Shown here one piece after another: positions 33,601-43,310 of a stretch of DNA of 64,000 nt. Below the pieces are notes generated by a model. The model searched no databases. It worked only from the letters and a program-made list of their open reading frames with translations, and was not told the origin of the DNA. Within the stretch, counting starts at the first letter, position 1, and each line of letters starts with the position of its first letter. The stretch is from Dysidea avara (lineage: Eukaryota; Porifera; Demospongiae; Dictyoceratida; Dysideidae). The position numbers and the translations under genes were made by a program. The DNA is taken from contig NC_089277.1 of NCBI RefSeq assembly GCF_963678975.1, positions 18,476,257 to 18,540,256 on the forward strand, written 5' to 3'.

Positions 33601-33992
33601 ACATCAATATCAACAATTTTTCCAAATGAATGATTATTGTTACTGAAAATTTCTGATCCTAATAATGGACTATCAAGAATTTCTTCTCCATTTTCACCAA
33701 TTACAGCTGTGACAACTGTATCAACAAACTCCCATTCATTGGTACCTTGATAGTTCCACTCGTCATCTTCATTTAATGGTTTATCTGGATGAAAGTTGCA
33801 AGGATTGTTATTACGACTGTTGACATCAGCTCTGAATGTGCCAGCAAAATGAATGCGTGGAAGATCCAAGTATGATCCGTGAACTTTGCTAAAGAACATC
33901 ATACTTGATAACAGAAATGCAATTTTCATGACAAAGGTTTTCTTTATTCCACTAAAGAGACCAAATAATGCCAGGATTAGATATGAATCCAT
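30675..33992 (-). CDS. Secreted VioB-like (iminophenyl-pyruvate dimer synthase family) protein, intronless
   Basis: A single exon of 1105 codons from ATG at 33992. A second ATG at 33929 starts MKIAFLLSSMMFFSKVHG, a good signal peptide. The mature N-terminus has LDLPRIHFAGTF (about residue 43), the motif that opens bacterial VioB. The middle holds an Ig/transthyretin-like stretch (about 445-510) and YMPTTRDLSPTKRQMILTWL (about 650), also VioB-like. Residues about 785-990 form the ferritin-like domain (Pfam family of VioB). It has ILLEFFTLPLYLSSMYSI, IREIAMQEMLHFVQAANILI, GGEV, FTIGQLYKEV and GHFYRFEEIV, with the Glu and Glu-x-x-His positions present. VioB condenses two indole-3-pyruvate imines in violacein synthesis; the substrate here is unknown. 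The length is close to the bacterial enzyme (about 1000 residues). The lack of introns and the bacterial relatives suggest lateral acquisition or retroposition (inference). A broken copy lies at 18130-18720. Confidence 0.8.
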   Translation of the reverse strand: MDSYLILALFGLFSGIKKTFVMKIAFLLSSMMFFSKVHGSYLDLPRIHFAGTFRADVNSRNNNPCNFHPDKPLNEDDEWNYQGTNEWEFVDTVVTAVIGENGEEILDSPLLGSEIFSNNNHSFGKIVDIDVDFQVSSLYGLEFGLKHNGEDLFLGKWSTSVIVHDVWHKMKCTNDITLLGSSKLGAQSTTRITDLLWSQSDAIKDLKEATRRQGTTGDLSVSITIDVCKVDVFVGRVLGTIGVAMANEPLNVGGERKMDYKDVGPFNFPEGHPCHGFDEDNEKPWSYGAPFKVDSTRNVLVADLGNALPMHHSGNPLDIGSLYFGVLVDGVVQPFGEPIPYADANSTMWKHSGIIEQSLATDVASKLANAKLVVFIDSGDATSGNNYPVKATFPSMQSDETVSLLLSEMEYFVRPMDYYMDRLEYSSGSENNAISTSDFTLIVTRFGQPVSNAKVTMIDSPNQQGQIVLPTGAVLPTVSTKTTEDNGKVTFTFAVNNPIPMVRSYENDPCPDHIETQKAELLGKFTPFRRKYHPTAPSTEDVPITVLPIDGQLYNFYYCVGEECTLPEDDYYIFKGLISILAFSTPAYEAPYTWVDHVKPIFEQLHRLHYIMRTILDMSNYTEVILPHNIGLLKKVLLKPTSDPNYMPTTRDLSPTKRQMILTWLDDPLYSSVESKQSIDEAPICDTSSLPPNRKKKGSSSVNAPRCLLKNIPFNTDPQKQDEHFQKAFGSDPTYAQVKEFARHPPRALFGLEAFKENNEVADLLESYGYSPVCNIITLRSQLATAILLEFFTLPLYLSSMYSIVENCNTEAYQAIREIAMQEMLHFVQAANILIAVGGEVIVDDPNHVPSYPSTGGLPGGVLPGLDINLENFNLQHVYDIMIAIETPSLTYVDKSFPEFTLFTIGQLYKEVAVCINILGEDIFDASIASRQVHWPWTEPSSIGTVYIVTDVESALSGIAQIIEQSEGVGPLNPNQVETGQYGHFYRFEEIVCQKRLVATDQGGYAYAGAPIELNSDGVYPMRDNPDGESINPGTSCHTEARAFHRTYRSFLRVLHKAFNGEPNKIHHSIELMEALQVHAKKCMWTQYNDDESTTCGPVWNYEWN

Positions 33993-34747
33993 ACTCAATT
34001 AGTTGCACAATTATTTGCAAATAGATCACCTGAATGAAGATAAATCTCATTAAATCATTCACAAATATGGTCCACAGTTGTTTTAATGATATTGCTACTA
34101 ACACTTAAATTAATAGAACACACTTTTACAGTAAAATACTCTAATTGAACAATCACATTTGTGACCTGGATCATTTCAAGTTTTTTGATTTTGGTAAGAC
34201 CATACCTATTTGAAAAGTTGCTGTTCGGATTTATTTTAAAACAAAATGGGTTGGTAGGTAGGCAAAAAAACAAACAAACAAACAAAAAAACCAGCTAGCT
34301 AACTAGTTTTAGATATGTTTATGATTTCTGGTTACAAGCCATAAACTATTTCAAAATAGATCACTCTTTTATTATTTTAAGTAGATCAGTAAATCACATC
34401 AAAGAAATGTTTAGCTGCATGCAGACCTTATTATAAATGGATAAACATAGCTAGAAGTTCAATGAGCATTGATGTATTGGTATTAGCTATCATAGATTTT
34501 CTTAGCTAGGGTTCAACATGCTGGTTTTAAGTGATCTACGCCTAGCATTTACAGTATGATAGTACTGTATAGTAGGGACCACAAAGGAGTAGGTGTGGTC
34601 CATGGGATAACATGACCCAAAAATTAGCCTCAATTTCCCCTAATGACAATCAGGCAGTAATGGTTAGGTAAAACTAAGCCCAAACAAGCTTTCAGATTGA
34701 CCCAAAGTGCTTTCAACAAGTTGCTACAGAATTTAAAAAGTTTTTAT
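33993..34747. other. 5' flank of the VioB-like gene
   Basis: No gene is seen. It contains one weak ACTCTAATTGAACAATCAC core-motif copy (34135-34153) and an A-rich CAAA repeat (34264-34290). A promoter for the VioB-like gene should be here, but no element stands out. Confidence 0.4.
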
Positions 34748-35068
34748 TTAGTGGAATTTTCTACTGACTGATTGAGTAACTGACTGACTGATGTCTTCAG
34801 ACAAGCATAATTCGATAATGGCTAAGACTACGGGCTTGATTTTTTCACTGTTCGACGTTGCTTCGGCTCGACAGGTTCCATTTGGGATACAGCAATACAC
34901 ATACAGTGCATTCTTCATGGATTTACCAGTGTCCTCCTTTGTGTCCCATTCATCTTTGCTGACAGCGAAAAGTGCCAATTTGGCGGTAGCACATGATGGC
35001 TTCCCTTTGTAATGGAAATCGTCCATATTTTTCATAGTAGCTATTTTGATTGCATGAGGTGCTTTCAA
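34748..35068 (-). CDS. Small unknown frame of repetitive character
   Basis: A 106-codon frame (MKAPHAIKIATMKNMDDFHY at the start; KLALFAVSKDEWDTKEDTGK, then NALYVYCCIPNGTC, in the middle). The Trp/Asp/Lys-rich composition is more protein-like than chance frames nearby. Its upstream side (35041-35340) is a tandem duplication, so it may be part of a repetitive element rather than a host gene. No family is recognised and no splice sites settle the ends. Confidence 0.3.
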   Translation of the reverse strand: MKAPHAIKIATMKNMDDFHYKGKPSCATAKLALFAVSKDEWDTKEDTGKSMKNALYVYCCIPNGTCRAEATSNSEKIKPVVLAIIELCLSEDISQSVTQSVSRKFH

Positions 35069-35335
35069 ACAGTTCTTGATTCATACTGCTGTGTAATGGG
35101 TTGAACATAGCCGACAAAGAAGTGTAATGGACACTTCATTCTCAGACAATAATTGATTTAACTGGGGCTTGTAGCACCATTTCTTTCTTTGGGTATGCAT
35201 GGATTGTAGAGGTGCTTTTTGAACAGTTCTTGATTCAAAATGTTGCATAACGTGTTGAACATAGCTGACAACAAAGCATAATGGATACTTCACTTTTTAG
35301 ATGATAATTGGGGTGCACGGTGCCATTTCAGATGC
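35044..35335. repeat. Imperfect direct duplication, unit about 165 bp
   Basis: 35065-35180 and 35222-35335 share AACAGTTCTTGATTCA, GTTGAACATAGC, AATGGA and ACTTCA in the same order, and both end near a CACCATTTC/GTGCCATTTC string. It looks like an old tandem duplication next to the small unknown frame. Confidence 0.65.
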
Positions 35336-35649
35336 GGTATACATGGGTTCACCAGTCATAATAATTATTTACAAAAAAAGTTAACAAGAAGTACATAGAA
35401 AAAATTGGAATTTTCAACTAGAGTAGGGACCATAGCACATCGATAAAAAGTACTGAAACAAGCTGGAGTAGTACACAATATTAAATCACAGTAAAACAAT
35501 AAGACATGTTATATCCCTACTGTGCTCAAGATACCATAATGAAAATGCACAGTAGAGATATGTTGTTTCTTTGCTTCAATTGGCTAAATCAATCTTCTTA
35601 GGTCTACCAACAGACAATTTTTACAGCGAGTTAAGGCCCTAATGAGTTA

Positions 35650-36893
35650 CAGGGGTGTAGCCAGGATTTTTTGAAGAGGGGTTCCAACATCAGTTTTGAG
35701 TTACCAGAAGCAGGGGTCTGGGGACTGCACCCCAGCCACTGAGAGACTTTCAATAATTTAATGAATCAAAACTCAACAATTTGCTATATTTTATGCAAAA
35801 AGTACATTAATTATAATGCATATAAGTACCCTTGCAGGGGCGGATCCAGGACCTGGCAAGGGGAGGGGAGGGGCACAAACAGGCCAAGTTGTGGGTGGTT
35901 GGGGAGAGCCAGCTGCAGATTCTCTTGTTAGCTAGTTGCTGCATTTTGAAGCAGCAAATAATGCACTTCTTAGTAGTATCTCACTGTTGATTTTTACCAT
36001 TTTGGCCTTTGCAGATAGTTGGGAAATCTTTAGAAGGCTCTGAATGTCTTAAACAACAGCAACACAATAATTATTTTAGAGGCACTTAGTACACACAAAG
36101 GTGCAGGATGACAATTTCATAGCTAGTTTGACTTTGGTTCTCTTCAGGTTCAGGTGAATTTGTAATAAATGCTTATAATAAAATGTGCATATGTTCGTGA
36201 GTTACATAAGCTGATCTTGGCCTGACATAAAGTTTAGTATTTTAATCAGAAGTATGGCTCCTCCACAAGATGGGGGAGGAGGGGCATTCGGCCCAAATGC
36301 TCATAGGATGAAGCTAGTCCTAGATAAAGCTAAGCTACCTAGTGGAAACAGACAGCCACTGGTATAGGAATCATGAATTCACTGATACAAATGGAATGAC
36401 TTACAATCAAAACATTATACGTAACTACAAAATATCCATAGTGTGGATTCATTTTGCATTCCTAAGTGATAAATTACTGGAGATTTATCGCTCAGTTTTT
36501 GCTTTTGTTAGAATGTCTGGAAAACTTCACTAATGAAGTTCCTTAGCATTATAATAGTGGATATTTACAGGTATGTTCTATTAGAGTATACATGACTGCT
36601 CTATTAGAGTATATACGTGACTGCTCTATTAGAGTATATACGTGACTGCTCTATTAGAGTATATAGATCTTTTAACAAGTTTTCAAGAGGGCTCATGTTA
36701 CCTCTGTAAATCCTTCCCTGAGAAATGAATGCAACCTTTATCAATTGCTGTGCTGTGCCATAAACTATTACTCACTCATTTTGTCCTGCCACACTAAATG
36801 GTGTGTTTGGGTCCTGCTGTAAACTCAGAAGTCTAAATTTTTCAGGTGGGGGGAGTTCCTGAACCTCTGGGAACCCCCTTCCCTATGCTCCTG
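35650..36893. mobile_element. Composite TIR element with nested short-element copy
   Basis: The left end CAGGGGTGTAGCCAGG and the inverted right end CAGGAGCATAGGGAAGGGGG enclose 1244 bp. The flanks share 5 bp AGTTA (35645-35649 and 36894-36898). The subterminal GGGGTTCC/GGAACCCC is as in the GGCGGATCC family. At 35835 a second left end, CAGGGGCGGATCCAGG, starts a nested element. Its body, 36096-36300, matches 10-240 of this window. Tandem core motifs lie at 36571-36664. Confidence 0.7.
36571..36664. repeat. Tandem copies of the CTCTATTAGAG core motif
   Basis: One partial and three full units of about 25 bp (TGACTGCTCTATTAGAGTAT plus ATACG) in direct tandem. This is the same sequence, inverted, that occurs singly or in pairs inside short elements elsewhere in the window. 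Confidence 0.9.
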
Positions 36894-38394
36894 AGTTACA
36901 CTTGTTGACACTATATTGCTGCATCATGCGTGATTATTAGCTAGACAATTAGGTGTCACCTCCCACCCACACTGCGAATAGATACCCAAGGTAGCTACAG
37001 TGCATGGGTAGTAGTGTCCAGAATTTGATGCTGTCCGTTATTGTGTGGTGTCCGGAATTTAAAAACACACTCTAAATAGTTAAACGTTTCAAACAGGTAT
37101 GGCCTAAGGATCCCAAATAGTAATCTAGTAGTACTGGTAGCAACACAAACTGCTCAGTTATAGCTTAACTTATTATATCATTGTGCATTAACCTATGTTG
37201 CGATTCCAGGAGAATTTTAAAATTAATGGAAATAGTTTTTATTAGCATAGACTTGTGCAGTACTCCCTAAGGATCTCGTAAACACTTAGTTTTTAAAAAT
37301 CCATCATAGGATGCTGGAGTTATAAGCAATTTTTGTCGTTTAAAATAGGCAAAATTTTCTCCATATCTTTCCATTGAAAAGGTCCCAAAATGGCACAATT
37401 GAACAAATGCTTATAACTGAGCTTTGCAATAACATTTTGAACTTCTGTTTTCTGTTATAAACACCTTAATAAGTGGGCCACACTGTAACCTCACTTGTAA
37501 GACCCTCTGAATAAAGGTCACCTCCATAGAAAGCCATTAAATAGTTGCATGCATTTAGCATCTTGTGGAACAGCATACACATGATGAAGTGCAACCACTC
37601 TGTACCAGTCACCTCCACTCAATAATACCACGTGCATACAAAGCAAGGAGTTGTACTGTTGATTTATAGCTGCTTGTATGATTGTTTTTCTCTTAATGTA
37701 CAGCTCCTTGACAGTTGCCAAAATGGTGCATCACTAAGAGATGAGCTATTTGTGGTGCAAATTTGTTGACTTTTAGCACGGTAATATTGAAAACTACATG
37801 AACAAAAATGTTCACCTTGGTGTAACTAACATGTGCTGGGTCGTTTCTTGCAAAGAGAACATAATATTGTGGTGACTATATTACAAAATAATCCTATAAT
37901 TGGCATAAAACTCCACACAAACATATTTGTAGCAGAAAACTAACTGCACCATCGTATTCCTTGCCCCCAGAAACCCTAGAAACGATCCAACTGTTTGATC
38001 AATCACTCGTATGGCAGCGAATTGATTGTGCCAACTCTCCTATGGAAGATTCACGGAGAAAATTTTACGCAAAATTTACGGAATTCCGGAATTGCTACAG
38101 CTATGAGATACTTACAGACTGCTATGCAGCTTCTTTTCTGTGTCTACACGATGGGTCTTTCGATGGATTGGCCTCTGGTCGGCTGGTTTCAGTGGAATCC
38201 CAAAACAGAATCTGGAATCTCTGATTAAAATGTCAAATCAGATTATTTCCGTATATTTCTTGTAAATTGTTACCTCGTGTGTTGTGTTGCATGTCTCGGA
38301 ACGTTTTGTACGTTCAAATTAGTCTGGAAGCCAACCGAGTGCTTAAAGTGTTAATATATTATGTGTAGCCAGCTATGTAAATATAGACGGGTTT
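36894..38394. other. Unassigned stretch
   Basis: No supported gene. A plus-strand frame at 37961-38224 (MPPETLETIQLFDQSLVWQR at the start) is unremarkable. The sequence around 37020-37070 and 38075-38220 has repeated GGAATT/GGAATCT words also seen near 41765, pointing to old repeat material. Confidence 0.35.
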
Positions 38395-39409
38395 AATTTC
38401 GAGGCGTGACACCCCATAACGTAATTTGCGAAATCCGGACGCCATTTTTTGGGGGCAAGAAGTGCCGGATATGCGAGCCACGGCGTAGTAAGATATGCTC
38501 ATCTCCCAGACACTTCTCAAGGATATTTTACGATCACAGATTATACACTGGATGCTTACAAGGTGATAATACGGCAATGAGCGCGTTAAGAAGATACGGC
38601 TACGTACTGGTAAAGTAGATAATAACAACAACATTTCCCTACTTAGGTGGCCTCCCCAAAGTTGGCTCCGAGCGTGGCGCTTGGCCGGAATCTGGGTGGC
38701 CTGCGGATCAAGTCACGATGGGGTTGCCTTTTTTTCAGCCATTCTAGGTATTTGTCCCGTTTCACTTTAGGATATTTAGCTCAAAGATTTTCGCTTAGGC
38801 TCCTAGGCTATGGGTAAACACTCGAACAGGCTCTGCCTTCTGTGTACACCCTCCAGTGCCTAACTGGCAAAGTAGATAATAACAAAATAATAACATAACT
38901 ACTCAGTAGGACCGGGATGACGAGACTAGCCGGGTCTAGATGCACTAGGACGCTTCATAGCACACAGCTTAGTTGTTGCACGTACCTTTAGAGTATAGAA
39001 ACTTTTGTACTTATTTGGTTATGTATATAGCTACAGCTAGATGTTGTACTGAGATCATGCATTATGCCATTTTCATTGTTGTAACTGGCCATGCACACAC
39101 CCGACTTTATTACATCCTGTGAACCTTATATCACTCACCGGCCTTTTGTATATAGTATACTATCTTGTATACTGTAGTTGATGTACCAGATTGTTCTTAG
39201 AGTTGTGAATTACTGAAATAAATATAAGTAACTTGCTACAAAGCTATAAGTGAGCTATATAGCTATACACTGGTGCCAACCCAGTGTATAGTACCAGAGG
39301 TCATAATATGAGATTTATGCAACCAATGACATGGATTGATTCTTATATGTACTCCTTTTTCCCTTTGGCATTCACAATCTGGAATGATCTACCCCAAAAT
39401 GTGATTTAT

Positions 39410-40135
39410 TTATTTATTTATTATTATTGATTAGCAAAACCCATTGGGTAAATCGCTAATGTACAAAAACAAAATTTTAGTGTCTATGCATTTTGCAAAT
39501 GGTTTTTGAAAGTAAGTAAGTCTATATTGTCAAGATCTTCCATATCTAAATTGTTCCAGTCTGGTATTGATCTTGGTAAGAAAGAGTTACTATATCGATT
39601 TGTTCTGGCATACAACTGTAATAGCTTCAAGGGATGGTTTGCCCTGGTACTTGTTGCAGGAGATAACACTGGCAGATACTGATTTGGAACATAAATTAAT
39701 TTGTTTACAAACTTAAACAACAGCATCAGACGTGCCTGTTTCCTACGATCTTCCAGTGTTGGCCATTTTAATTCCACTAACATTTCAGTTATACTGTCCC
39801 TATGATTCCTTCTCCAAGGTCTATTTAACACGAAACGTGCAGCACGATGTTGTATCATCTCTAACTTGTGAATGAGTGATTGTTGATGTGGATCCCAGAT
39901 AGAAGAGCAGTATTCAATAGATGGCAAGACAATCTGTTTATATGCATGTTCTTTTAAGTGAGGTGGACAATGGTGGAGAGTTCTTCGCAAAAATCCCAGT
40001 AGACGATTAGCTTTAATGATATTGATCAGTTCAAACAAAAACGAGCAATTATTTAATTTGTATACTTGTATGTATGTTGTGACCTGTGCATTATACTCTA
40101 GTAGAGGTCTGCACAGTACTACCAATACAAGTCTA
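39410..40135 (-). pseudogene. 5'-truncated CR1/L2-type LINE in the foldback centre
   Basis: The minus strand encodes the ORF2 C-terminal part: ANRLLGFLRRTLHHCPPHLK, YKQIVLPSIEYCSSIWDPHQ, MIQHRAARFVLN and SIPDWNNLDMEDL. The frame ends at 39484 and the tail runs to a (TAAA)n/(TAA)n stretch at about 39412-39430, typical of the group. The reverse transcriptase core is absent. The copy is 5'-truncated, but the remaining frame of 213 codons is intact, so the insertion is fairly young. Confidence 0.8.
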
Positions 40136-40145
40136 TACAGAAGTG

Positions 40146-40480
40146 AACTACAAGGCTCTGCAAGTGAGCTCCAAGTGTAAGTAAACTATAAGGCTACAAG
40201 TGATTTTGAAGACTACCAGTGAGTGAGCTACAAGCATAGGCTACAAGTGAGCTGCAAGTCAGTTTAAGTGAACTATATGAACCTGCAGGCTACCAGTGTG
40301 CTACGTATACATGGGCTACATGCTAGGCTAGCCTACAAGGCTACAAGTGAGCTACAAGCGAGGCTACAAGTGTAAGTGAACTACAAGGTTATAAGAAAGC
40401 TACAAATGTAAGTGAACTGCAAGGCTACAAGTCACAGAACTGCAAGTGTAAGTGAGCTGCAAGGCCACAAGAGAGCAAAT
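40146..40480. repeat. Degenerate CTACAAGTGAG minisatellite
   Basis: Many imperfect copies of a 10-13 bp unit (CTACAAGTGAG, CTACAAGGCTA, CTGCAAGTGTAAGTGAA). Similar units appear left of the LINE insertion at about 39225-39262 (CTACAAAGCTATAAGTGAGC), so the LINE inserted into the tandem tract. Confidence 0.85.
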
Positions 40481-40660
40481 AAGTACAAAACTCTGTCTAT
40501 ACTTTTACAGATCACTAAAGGTATGTGCAACAACTAAACTGTGTGCTATGAAGCGTCCTAGTGCATCTAGCTATCTGATAGACCCGGCTATCCCGGTCCT
40601 ACTTTAATACGTAGCTATCTCCTTAGCGCGCTCATTGCCACGTGTATTATCACCTTGTAA

Positions 40661-40952
40661 GGGGGCATCTCCAAACTGATATTGGTATACGCTTAACGTT
40701 AGAGGAGGGGAGAGTTCAGCCCGTGACGTTATAAATTTTTATTAAAACAGTTATAGTGTAAACAGCTAGGAACAGGGAAAGTGACATGATTAAGCAGCAG
40801 TACTGTTTGTAGACTATGGTTTCAGGTAAAGAATATAACATTTTGTGCTTCTGTTGCCAATGCATTGTTTTTATAGTGTGACGCTAAGGGGGGGTCCGAA
40901 GTTAGCGTCACTATGACGTTAAGCGTACCAAAATCAGTTTGGAGATACCCCC
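40661..40952. mobile_element. Harbinger-like MITE nested in the foldback arm
   Basis: The 292-bp element has ends GGGGGCATCTCCAAACTGAT and, inverted, GGGGGTATCTCCAAACTGAT. The inverted similarity continues through TACGCTTAACGT. It is flanked by TAA on both sides (40658-40660 and 40953-40955). The uninterrupted left foldback arm shows that a single TAA existed before insertion, which fits the 3-bp TWA target duplication of PIF/Harbinger. No transposase is encoded. Confidence 0.85.
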
Positions 40953-41111
40953 TAAGCATCCAGTGTATAATCTGTGATCGTAAAATATTTTTGACAAGTG
41001 TCGGGAAATGAGTATATCTTACTACGCCGCGACTCGCATACCACTTCTTGTCCCCAAAAAATGGCTTCCGGATTTCGTAAATTACGCAATGGGGTGCCAC
41101 ACCTCGAAATT

Positions 41112-41760
41112 ATTATTATTATTAAATAGTGTGCAAAACCTCTTAAAGAGTGTGAGTGCACAACACAAATTACAATGATGCAGTGCATGGTGAGTGCAAA
41201 AATACAAAAGTGTGGTGTGTGATTACTTAAAATACAATTACAGTGCATGATTATGTAGTGTAGTCTTAAACTGTTGTAAGGAAGATTTATTAACTAGTTC
41301 ATGATCTAAGCTGTTCCAAAGTCGAATTGTTGATGGAAAAAATGAGTACAGTTGGCTATTTATTCTGGAGTAGGGTAGTTGATGGGTGAAATTGTGATGT
41401 CGTGTATTTGAGTTACTTGGGACGAGGTAATGAGTTATGAATTATTTTGTACATCATTGTAACTTTTAGGGTGGATCTTCTTGACTGTAAACTCTGCCAT
41501 TCTAAATCATTTATAAGACCAGTTACACTTGTATGCCATGAATAGTCATTTTAAACAAATCTAGCTGCACGCCTTTGAACTTTTTCAATATTGTCGATGT
41601 CCTTATGAGTGTGCGGATCCCACACTGTGCATCCATATTCATAACTGGTACCACTAAAGATTTATAACATGATCGAGCTTTTGATATGAGGAGGGCTGTG
41701 TTTTAAATTTCTGTGTAAAAATCCCAGTGTATTGCTTGTCTTTTTAATTAAACATGTCTA
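41112..41760 (-). pseudogene. LINE ORF2 C-terminal remnant, heavily decayed
   Basis: Read on the minus strand, segments such as FFPSTIRLWNSLDHELVNKS (near 41290-41350) and a tail ending in (ATT)n next to the foldback edge identify a non-LTR ORF2 3' end. Several stops and shifts break the frame. The family is CR1/L2-like but distinct from the intact copy at 25354-28251. Confidence 0.65.
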
Positions 41761-41848
41761 TTGGAATCTGGAATCTTGCGAGCTTGGAATCCGGAATCTT
41801 TGCAAAAAACTGGTGAGATTTTTTACTTAGACTACCCGGGTATATATA

Positions 41849-41901
41849 TTTTAGGCAGTGGTTACTGAACCGAAAGTCGGTTCAGTAACCACTGCCTAAA
41901 A
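41849..41901. repeat. Perfect 24-bp hairpin with 5-nt loop
   Basis: Arms 41849-41872 and 41878-41901 are exact inverse complements (TTTTAGGCAGTGGTTACTG at the outer part), separated by AAAGT. There is no T-run after a GC stem in the bacterial sense. It is more likely a minimal foldback or a joined pair of transposon ends. Confidence 0.9.
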
Positions 41902-42224
41902 ATCAAACGCCGGGGCTATGAGTGATATCCCGCAATGCCGTTTTTTGGCGTTGCGATTACAAAATTTGATGTCATAATTGACTAAATGGCCGTGTTAGTG
42001 AGGGGACTTTGGCGCGCAGTATTCGAAATGAATGTTGTCTGTATATTTTTACACATGGAACCACGAGATAATAAAGGTAAGAAGTATAGTACATGTACCG
42101 TGACAGTACAAAATGAGCTCCAACAAGGAAGGCTACGAGAGGAGATAGCTAATTCCAAAGAGCAAATTAAATAGTAGAATGGATAATCTCGTGATTCATG
42201 CACTTTGCCACTTCGTGACTCGAT

Positions 42225-43150
42225 TGTGAGACTCAAAATTGGATTAGTAGTTTTCTGTGCAGCCGACACCAAAGAGTTGGCAAGACATCTAAGTGGTACC
42301 CTGTTGATAGCAGTGTTCCTCAGGGCTCAGTGCTTGGACCTCTACTGTTTATCTTATATGTTAATGATATCCCTGACTTAGTGGAATCTAAGATCAAAAT
42401 GTTTGCCAACGATATAAAGATCTATAAGCAGATAACAAGTTTTGGTGATGCTCAGAATGATCTGGACAAACTCTGTGATTGGGCAAAAGAATGGCTATTG
42501 CATTTCAATGCTGTTAAGTGTAAGCACTTAAAGTATGGAAATAACGCCTCTCCTTATGAACACTATATGAATGATGAAGGAACAAGTACTAAACTTGGTA
42601 TAGCATCATCAGGAAAGGACCTGGGAGTGTGGATAACATCTAAGTCAAACTTCACACTACAATGTGACAAATCGTCGCCTAAAGCTATGCAATCCCTTGG
42701 ATTAATAAAGAGAACGTTTACCCACCTGACTAAAGAATCATTCTTGATACTATATAAGACATACGTTCGCCCACACCTAGAATATTGTGTCTCAATTTGG
42801 AACCCATTTTTAGCAGAAAACATCGACAAACTAGAACGGATACAGCAGAGAGCCACTACGTTAGTTCCAGAATTAGCACAACTACCATATGAAACAAGAT
42901 TTCAACACCTTGACTTACCTTCTTTGTTTTGTAGAAGGCAAAGAGGCGATTTAATAGATGTATATAAAATAGTTAACCATTTGTATAGAGTTCACCAGAC
43001 CCATTCTTCACCATTGTTGACAGTATTACTAGAGGACATCATCAGAAAATATTTAAGCACCACTCCAGGATCAACCCAAGATTAAATTTCTTTACTAACC
43101 GAATTGTAAATCAGTGGAATTCCCTCCCCCTATATGTGATCACGTCAGAT
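42225..43150 (+). pseudogene. LINE reverse transcriptase 3' part, inactive
   Basis: A plus-strand frame of about 280 codons: VPQGSVLGPLLFILYVNDIP, then MFANDIKIYKQI, then YVRPHLEYCVSIWNP and LERIQQRAT. The catalytic FADD box reads FAND, losing one metal-binding aspartate. The frame ends at 43085, before the usual C-terminal segment, which continues out of frame (near 43090-43180). 5'-truncated. Confidence 0.85.
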
Positions 43151-43310
43151 AGTTTACTAGTTTAAGAACAATTTAGATAATTACTGGTGGATATGGACAG
43201 ACTAAAAGGCCCTCGGCCTATTATTAAGTTACCTGTAATGATTGTACATTGTCCATAATTTAATACTAATACTAATACTGATTAACATGAGCTTCGTGGC
43301 CTACTTTCAG

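Larger units (their letters stand above)
38395..41107. mobile_element. Large foldback (long-TIR) element, 2.7 kb, with nested insertions
   Basis: The left arm runs from AATTTCGAGGCGTGACACCCC (split across 38397-38417) inward to about 38990. The right arm is its inverse from 41107 back to about 40513. Arm homology includes CGAAATCCGGA, GATCACAGATTATACACTGG, GGCAATGAGCGCG and GGACGCTTCATAGCACACAG (38948-38967). The left arm holds an extra segment at about 38637-38870 flanked by direct AAAGTAGATAATAACAA repeats. The right arm holds a Harbinger-like element (40661-40952). The centre holds a LINE fragment and a degenerate tandem repeat. No transposase is found. Confidence 0.75.

Noticed and set aside
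30675-33992. VioB-like gene as bacterial contamination of the assembly
   Set aside because: It is embedded among eukaryotic LINE, hAT and NLR sequences, and a decayed second copy with its 3' flank lies 12 kb away in the same contig.
36571-36664. CRISPR-like array or regulatory array
   Set aside because: Tandem copies of a motif that is spread in transposons; there are no unique spacers.
37961-38224. Small gene on the plus strand
   Set aside because: Composition is unremarkable, overlapping frames exist in the same interval, and nearby words recur in repeats.
41849-41901. Rho-independent terminator
   Set aside because: It is a perfect hairpin in eukaryotic DNA without a following T run tied to a gene.
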